From contig LUGG01000005.1 of the NCBI GenBank assembly GCA_001683735.1, positions 1,178,001 to 1,242,000 of the forward strand: DNA of 64,000 nt, given 5' to 3'. Origin of the DNA: Grifola frondosa. Its lineage: Eukaryota; Basidiomycota; Agaricomycetes; Polyporales; Grifolaceae. Positions 57,159-64,000 of this stretch are shown piece by piece. Numbering within the stretch: position 1 is the first letter of the stretch; each line of letters opens with the position of its first letter. The translations under genes were made by a program, and so were the position numbers. The notes under the pieces were generated by a model. That model saw nothing but the letters and a program-made list of their open reading frames with translations, did not search any database and was not told the DNA's origin.

Positions 57159-59217
57159 AAGGGGGTTGGGGAAAGTGGGGGAATATGGAATGGTAAAAAT
57201 CCCAGGACAATCGATGAGCCGTATTTAGGGCAGAGTGAGTCCGTGACGCCGGTAATCATAGGACACAGGACACAGCGACGAGTACCAGAGCCTAGGTCTC
57301 CCATGGGATCCGGAATGGACATTTGGCGTCAATGATTGGCCACGAAGGAAAGATGCTCGACGCCTTACTTCACTACATTCCCGTAATGTTTCACCGTACA
57401 GTCAGGTGCATGTATTGGGCATGCAGTGTATTATAGGCTGCTTGGCGTCGGTCCGAAAAGTTTGACTCGAACTCGATGATCCACCTATCATACCTCGAAA
57501 CGTACTTCATCCAAACGTGACCGTGGTTCGCAGCTTCGCAGAATACTTATCCGCAGCACGGTACCAGCACCGCATCAAGGTTGAGTTGCGCGTCATGCAC
57601 AATCGCGTAGGCGGAAAAGTCGTGTTCTGCAACGTAATTGTTATTGCAAATGCTATAAGGAGATAATAAAGCACGAGGTCAGGATTTGTGATTCGAACTC
57701 CAGAGATGGATGTTGCGTCTCAGCGACATGAGACTTGCGCAGTTCTGACGGATGCCGGTCCGGGCGCTCGTAAGCGAGTTCTGGAGGACACCGTCGCCCA
57801 GCGGAACTCGAGGAAGGCTCATTCCTCCACAAGTTCAAAAAGAAATTCGCATAACTCGTGAAACCTTGAGTTGCTCGACATGGCCTAAACGCGTCGGAAT
57901 TCCACGGCACTGCGTGTATAGCCATTGAAGTGGCGCAGATGTACGATACTTTTGCAATTGGGTACGAGACATTTCAATGCGTACTTTGAACTTCTATGAA
58001 TCCGCGCGACCACCAGGAAGTAACGTCTGTCACCTGTCAGGAAGGGAGATATGACAAGTAATACTATGAATACGTACAGTAGAAAAGGAACTCTAGTCTC
58101 GTTATGTTCGACCTTGCTGGGCACCGCCATAATCGAACTTAGGCGGTCCGTTCACATGCAGAGATTTGCTTTACCACTGTACAGGTCATACACATGTACA
58201 TCTAAAGCAGGGGCCTTCATCCTGCTGTACTCAATCTACACAAGGCGCTTGGAAATGGAGATCATCGCACTTGAATATTTGGAAATGAAGACACTCACCT
58301 CAACCGTCGGCATTCATGATGTTTTGTGCAAGGAACCATTTATGATGCCGTTATGCTCATCTCCTGATTCATGTCGCAGCAAGCCATCTCCATAACAATG
58401 GAACGACGTGTCTGACGGCCAATGCGAGGAGTAACGCATGTTTTCATATATTGTGAAATTTGAATCTAACCTGATGACCCTATCGCGCAGTGCAGAAGCA
58501 CTATCCCGCACCACGCAGATGTGGTAATGGCGGAGAGCTGTGCAGCAACACTGTAGCAGGCACTGCTGGAATGAAGAAAAGCTCCGTGCGCTCTTCTTGA
58601 CGTGAAAATATCAATCTTGTTGCAATACTGCGCTCTCTTTAAAGTTCACTCACCATTCAATGCTAAGCCTGACAGCCGCTAGTTTTACGAAGAAGCGGCA
58701 GGAACTTGAATCGGTATGCTCACAGCTGAACCGACTCCTCAGATGTGAGGAAGTTGTCGCCTTAGAAGACCTCGCGCACATTACACGTACCTACATGCTT
58801 GTCAGTAATATCGATAGAAGAATAGTATCGCGAGTTCTGCGGCCTGCCACAGGGTTGCAGTGAGTGGCTGCTGGCAACGTGGCGCGTCAATCCGCCCACG
58901 TGACTAAATGATCGGAATTTGCCCATATAAGTCAATAGTGCGGTACAATAACTCAAATATTGTCATCTTTCTTCAACGAATATCACTGGCGAATATTATA
59001 ATTGGAGTTCTAATATGCATGAATGCAATTTGTTCCATCGAAGATGCAAGATATGCCGAAGATTTATGTTCTCCGATTGAAACTCCGGTGTGGCAAGTGG
59101 CGTGATGGCGCTGCATAGCCTTTCTCTCGCCTTACACAGTTCATACTTACTTTCCGGCTACGAAGCAACCTGTTCCCTCCTCGCCGACTGCTGTCTGTTG
59201 TACTAGTTAGGTAATCT
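57159..59217. other. Intergenic, about 2 kb without supported gene
   Basis: Open frames at 57653-57925 (minus), 58051-58395 and 58660-58863 (plus) have no motif. Two stretches with TTCGAA do not fold as tRNAs. Confidence 0.45.
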
Positions 59218-61842
59218 ATGGATGACCCGACTGCGATTGTCAGTTCGAAAGGCGAACCATCCGCTAGCGCTATTACTCCAGCATCTGCTTCCGCAGCTCA
59301 ACTCACGTTCACCCAGGCACTGCAGACGATTGACCATCCAGACGTAGGTTTATCTCCAACATAATCGATGCATGCTTTAATACCTTTGCAGATTACCGTT
59401 TTTGTAGCCGCTCAGCGCGGTGACGTGGACGCCTTGCGCGAGCTCATTGAATCTGGGAAGGCGAAAGCAACTGACCGGGATGACCAGAATATCACTCCCC
59501 TGCACTGGGCTGCAATCAATGCCCAGGTTGCTGCTTGTCGCTATCTTTTGGAACAAGGCGCAGAGGTAGACGCACTTGGTGGAGACCTCGTCGCGACGCC
59601 AATGCAGTGGGCCGCCCGCAACGGCTACCTGTACGTGATCCACCTACTCCTTGCACACGGCGCGGACCCGACGATCTCGGACGCGCAGGGCTACAACTCG
59701 CTGCACCTCGTCACACACTCCTCCTCAGTCATGCCTCTGCTATACCTGCTACACCAGCCGCTGAACGTTGACGCGCGGGATAGTCAAGGACATACCGCGC
59801 TTATGTGGGCCGCGTACCAGGGTGACGCGCTCTCTGTAGACCTCCTGCTCAAGCACGGTGCAAGTCCAAATACACGGGATGAATCTGGTCTCACACCGTT
59901 GCATTGGGCAGTGGTGCGCGGAAACCGTGTCTGTATCCGGCGACTGGTTGAATGCGGTGCGGATATGAGCGCGAAAGACGGCGAGGGCCGCACAGCCCGT
60001 GATATGGCTGTTGAGCTAAAAAGCCTTGGGGCATGGAAGCGGGCCCTGGATGAGGGTGGCCTGACAGAAGACGTGTGAAAAAGCGCAAGCCTTTAAGCGA
60101 CGTAGGTAGTTTGTCTCCTACTTCTCTTGACTCTGCTGACTCTGTGCATAGCGGAACACGAAAGTGGCCATCTTTACGCTTCCGACTATTTTTCTACTAC
60201 TCATGTTTGCGACGCTCGCAATTTTGCCGTGGTATACCGGTGTCATCCTTGCGATTGCGCTCTTCTTCGGCATGCATCACGTGAGTTTAAACATGCATGC
60301 CTTTTACCCCACTGATTGCCTTCTTAGATCGTCACTCGCGTCCTGCTGGACAGGGCAAGCTACACTGATACCGTGACACAGAGTCCCTACTTTGCGGGCA
60401 TCATTGCAGGCTCTATGGTTTGGGTTGCGTACGCCTGGGCGACACGACTCGTTAGACGTATGTACTGATACCGAACTTTACACTATCGATGCTCATCGTT
60501 CCTTCAGAGACTCAATCCCATCCGTTCTCCCACCTGATATTTGCAATCTCATTCGGGCTTTGTGCGTACAACTTCTTCCGTGCTATCAGCTTGGATGCTG
60601 GCACATGCCCGAAACCCTCAAATGATGCAGAGCTAAAATTGGTGCGTGTGGATACTTTACATATAGCTCCATCTGAATATGGCTGTGTAGATCATAGAAG
60701 AATTGGCTTCGGAAGGCCGTTTGAATGGTCAGACATTCTGTATTCAATGTATGGTGAGTGCAAGCACATCCGCGTTGTCATTCAGTCTATTCAGCCTGTA
60801 ATCGCAAGGCTCGGAAACCTCTCCGCTCAAAACATTGCCGCCTTTGTGATCGCTGTATTGCTCGGCACGACCAGTACGCGAGCTTTACGTAGCGATATAG
60901 ACCATTCTCTGACCATTCTCTAGCCACTGTCCTTGGGTTTGGAATTGTAGTAAGTGGCATGTATGAATCTCTTTGGTATAAATATTAATATGAGCACGAT
61001 CCGCAGTCGGAGTCAATAACCACCGTCAGTTCCTTCTCTTCGTGACGACCCTTGTAATAGGAATTGGCCTTTTCGATTACCTCACGTTCGCATGTGAGTA
61101 TTTTCTCCCTTCTCGTCTACTGCACTCACATGCTGGCAGACTTCTCTACCATCCCTACCCCAAGCGATCCAGGCAATATCTCGCCCTCGTGTATCCTTCC
61201 CAGTCAGATGTGTGTCATCACTGCGCAAGATTCGTTCCTATTCTCGGTCGCTGTGTGGTCCACGCTACAGCTCTCCTGGACGATCGTCTTGCTCGTGAGC
61301 CAATTTTGGCAGGTCGCCCGACAGATGACGACGCTTGAGGTGTCAAACCTCGGGCGGTATGGTTTCATGGGCGGGCGTGGCGGAGCAAGTATGGGTGCAC
61401 AAATGGGGCACCGACACGGTTCATCCGACGACTCGAGTGGCGCTGGTGGCCACCAGCACCACGGACACCGGCACGGAGTGTGTGCGGGGTGCGGTGGCGG
61501 CTTCCTAATGAATCTGCTCGGACTCGATAGATTCACGAAGGGCAAGGCAGCAGACGGGCTCGCGCGTGCGGCGAAGGCGCCAAATCCGTTCGACCTTGGT
61601 TGTGTGGGCAACTGCAGGGACTTCTGGACCAAAGGCCGGGAAGTTGGCGTGGAGTACGAGCGACTGTATGATGTCCCACCGGAGGGCTTCGCGGAGGCGA
61701 AGAGGCGGCGGCGGGTGAAGAGGGCGAAGAAGGACATGATGGCGGAAGGAAGTTCGTTGCGAAGAACCTGTTGATGGGCTTCGGGCTCGGGCGTGGCGCG
61801 AGCAGTAGTCGTGGTGGTTACGAACCGTTGAGTCAGGTGTAG
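59218..61842 (+). CDS. AKR1: Ankyrin-repeat DHHC palmitoyltransferase
   Basis: Akr1-type enzymes attach palmitate to cysteines of membrane-associated proteins in the Golgi and endosomes. Exons 59218-59343, 59392-60101, 60152-60280, 60328-60457, 60508-60641, 60691-60753, 60795-60873, 60924-60949, 61007-61093 and 61140-61842. Five to six ankyrin repeats (ITPLHWAAINAQVAACRYLL, HTALMWAAYQGDALSVDLLL) precede the membrane segments, then the zinc-binding CIQCM, KARKPLRSKHCRLCDRCIAR and the active site [20 protein letters not shown], assembled from three exons. The tail is His/Gly-rich and basic. The frame slips at 60074, at GG 60753-60754 and at GG 61739-61740; adding one base at each restores the family sequence to GGYEPLSQV and TAG. 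Confidence 0.93.
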
Positions 61843-62383
61843 GTGCGGGACGTTTATTTATGTCGATGAGCTTGATGTGCTGTTTTGTACTTTGTAGCAT
61901 CTGTTTGCCCGCACCGCATGAACAATTGAATATGTCTATCTCAACACTTTGTGGTATTTTAACTGATGTCGGTGAGAGCCGGAGATTCTTCGATACCGGC
62001 AATCGTGGTTCCATTCTTTGGTTTCAGCTTTCACTAGTCTGATATGTTTTCTCAAGTTCAGGTCCCAATAACTTGCTTGCCAGTTCTGAAATTTTGACAG
62101 TGCAACCTTTCAAGTTGCGCGGAAATAGTTGCATGATTACGGCACCATGATGTACATCCAAACGGAGGTGCGTTTGACCGCGAATTTGATGCTTATTTGC
62201 ATTTCCACGAAGCGTAAATCTCGTGTGACGTGTGGGAAAAGAAGCACGTTCAAACAAGAACAACCTGGAACGGCATCACATCCGTTGAAAAAAGCCGACC
62301 AGCGTGCCTGCCGACGTTAAGGACATCTTTCTCCTTTCATCCCCATCTTGCTGCTACAAGTTCCTCCCCCTGCTTAGCCCAAC
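61843..62383. other. Intergenic, no supported gene
   Basis: 3' flank of AKR1 and a pyrimidine-rich promoter-like stretch (about 62325-62375) before the next ATG. Confidence 0.5.
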
Positions 62384-63297
62384 ATGCGTTTTTCCTTCGC
62401 TGCTCTTGCTTTGCTGCCCGCCGCTGTTGGTGAGTGAGGCATGTAATGTTGACATTCGTACATTTATCGTGCTTTCTTTTTCCCTAGGTGCCATCAGCAT
62501 TACTGGGCCATCTCCCACCGCATTCTGGTAAGTTCGCGAAATTATTTGTACACTAACTTTTGAATGAACTTCTGGGGCATATCAGGGTGCAGAACACCAG
62601 TAATACCATTAGCTGGACGTTTTCTCCAGGCGACCCGAACCCCATTGACATTGTCATTGTGAACGCGAACAACGCCACTCTCAACGGAGCCTTCTCTATT
62701 GCCAATTCTGTCAACGTATCTCAGGCGGTGCGCGCTATTGTTTCTTCCGATGTACGACTTCTGATAATTCTGCCGACAGACTTTCACAGTGTGAGTAAAT
62801 ACTCATACTATCTGTTTTTCCACATTTGGTGTATAGGCAACCAAATTGGCTGCGCCATATGTGAAATTTAGTATAGTGCCGTGCGAAAGAAGTTTGTTAC
62901 TGACTGGTTGTGTACTTCAGGACCAATGTCACCCTGAATCCCGGCGATAACTATGCTGTTGAATTTGTGAGCCCCACGAATCACAGCCAGGTCTTCGCCA
63001 CCAGTCAGAATTTCACCGTCATGCCTCCCGGCAGTGAGTTATATATTTGTGTTCTGGTCGAGTGGCTGTCTCACCTATCTTTGCACGATAGCTGCAGCTG
63101 CGACCACGTCATCCGCAGCTTCTGGTGCTACTGGGACGTCGAGTGGGTCGAGTGCAACAAGCACTTCTCCTACTTCCAGTGGCAGTGCTCCCTCTCCTAG
63201 CGGTTCCAGCGCTGCTCTCCGCTCTTTCGGGAGCGAGGGAGTGCTCGGACTTGTCGTGGCCTGCGGGATTGCCTCGCTTTCCGCGCTTCTTCTCTGA
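62384..63297 (+). CDS. Kre9/Knh1-like GPI-anchored cell-wall protein
   Basis: Exons 62384-62429, 62488-62527, 62586-62727, 62780-62790 (11 nt), 62921-63033 and 63092-63297 join in frame. A signal peptide (MRFSFAALALLPAAVGA) leads to the Ser-Thr-rich GPI-anchored membrane family domain: ISITGPSPTAFWVQNTSNTI, SWTFSPGDPNPIDIVIVNAN, and VTLNPGDNYAVEFVSPTNHS after the microexon that supplies TFT. A Ser/Thr/Gly-rich stalk and a hydrophobic tail (GLVVACGIASLSALLL) end the protein, as expected for GPI attachment. Kre9-type proteins are linked to beta-1,6-glucan and wall assembly in yeast. Confidence 0.88.
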
Positions 63298-63916
63298 GCA
63301 TTCACTGAAAACCTCGCGTCATGACGCTATAGGTGCTACATGCGTGCTCCTGCCACCTGCCCTGAAATACCCTCTCCACCCCCCTTGTGCAGCATTCTTG
63401 ATACCTGGTTTGAGGCCGATCTTCTGAACGATCGCGTGTATCACTTTCATTAAATCTTCCACTCTTTTGCCTCGTCTTTCTACTGGGTCGTGTAATTCTG
63501 CGGTGTTTACCTCTTTAGTCGCCTTCTGCCATTTGTAGCACCTTTTCAATGTTGTGATCGCTACTAGTGTATGTCTCATTTGTACATACACACCCTTGTT
63601 GAACTTTGATAAGTTGTTGCAAACTTTGCCATGAGAATTTTCATATCCGAGGACCGTCCGTCATTACATGCAACACCTTTATAGCGGGCAACTGTCAACG
63701 TGTACACTGGGAAGTTGGACACGAACGTCTGAATTTAGCTTCGAAGTTTGTATGAAATGTTGCCCAACTTGTAAGGTCACGACCCTTGGAGGGAAAGCGT
63801 TTACCCGCTGAAGAGGTTCCCGCAGGTTTGGTGCGATCACCTTCCACCGCGCGTACCCATCCCTCGGGCAAGCTGACAACCGACACAAGGAGATTGGCCG
63901 TCTATGGGTTCCCACC
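63298..63916. other. Intergenic, no supported gene
   Basis: 3' flank of the Kre9-like gene and promoter of the last gene. Confidence 0.5.
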
Positions 63917-64000
63917 ATGTCTCCCTCCCCCGCTCGACTCATGACGAGCCAGAATACGCAGGACGAGCTCACGGCGACGGTCTTCGGGGCGGTCGATTCG
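63917..64000 (+). CDS. 5' end of an unidentified gene (cut by window edge)
   Basis: The ATG at 63917 in the context CACCATG opens a frame to the window edge (MSPSPARLMTSQNTQDELTA and onward). A second in-frame ATG at 63941 could be the start. Too short to classify. Confidence 0.45.
   Translation, partial: MSPSPARLMTSQNTQDELTATVFGAVDS

Noticed and set aside
57664..57790. Possible tRNA on the minus strand (TTCGAA motif and a small stem)
   Set aside because: The T stem and acceptor do not pair, and the stem around the would-be anticodon is not in the right place.
1..64000. CRISPR arrays, insertion sequences, phage genes or bacterial operons
   Set aside because: None seen; the spliced gene structure is eukaryotic throughout, and no transposase or reverse transcriptase motif was recognised.

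Overview
The window is nuclear DNA of a filamentous basidiomycete, most likely an Agaricomycete. Nearly every gene is split by short GT-AG introns (usually 45-65 nt, several beside exons of only 10-22 nt). The families are those of wood- and litter-decay fungi: a GH115 alpha-glucuronidase, GH18 proteins, a FunK1-type kinase, large F-box proteins and an atypical G-alpha subunit. All assignments come from reading motifs by eye; no database search was possible.

Layout. 1-9.5 kb: the cut-off 5' end of one GH18 gene on the minus strand and a second GH18 gene at 7.3-8.6 kb on the plus strand share an inverted 5' segment. Between them lie a coiled-coil gene, an F-box gene and the histone chaperone ASF1, whose upstream region holds two ACGCGT boxes and a 33-bp palindrome. 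A broken Zn2Cys6 factor follows. 9.5-13.8 kb: GH115. 14.7-20.6 kb: a small membrane protein, a decayed tRNA-Ser, a Cdc20-like gene and a Ser/Thr-rich single-pass protein. 21-26 kb: repeated fragments around an intact FunK1 kinase. 26.6-40.7 kb: a conserved protein of unknown role, a second (inverted) Cdc20-like gene, an IMPACT-family protein, a Nudix hydrolase, a secreted Cys-rich protein, a large F-box protein and a third Cdc20-like gene. 41-64 kb: mostly conserved genes, namely a secreted GPI-type protein, an HD-domain cyanamide-hydratase-like enzyme, eEF1B, OXA1, a DUF202 membrane protein, an NHX-type Na+/H+ exchanger, the G-alpha, an MCT-type transporter, the ankyrin-DHHC palmitoyltransferase AKR1, a Kre9/Knh1-like wall protein, and the first codons of a last gene.

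The genes form no single pathway. The recurring theme is APC/C activation: three Cdc20/Cdh1-family genes within 25 kb. Two are inverted duplicates that are nearly identical over the WD40 part, including an intron, but unrelated over most of the N-terminal part.

Caution on reading frames. Many conserved genes, including essential ones, carry frame breaks that most often sit in mononucleotide runs that look one base too short. I read these mainly as run-length errors in the sequence rather than as pseudogenes.
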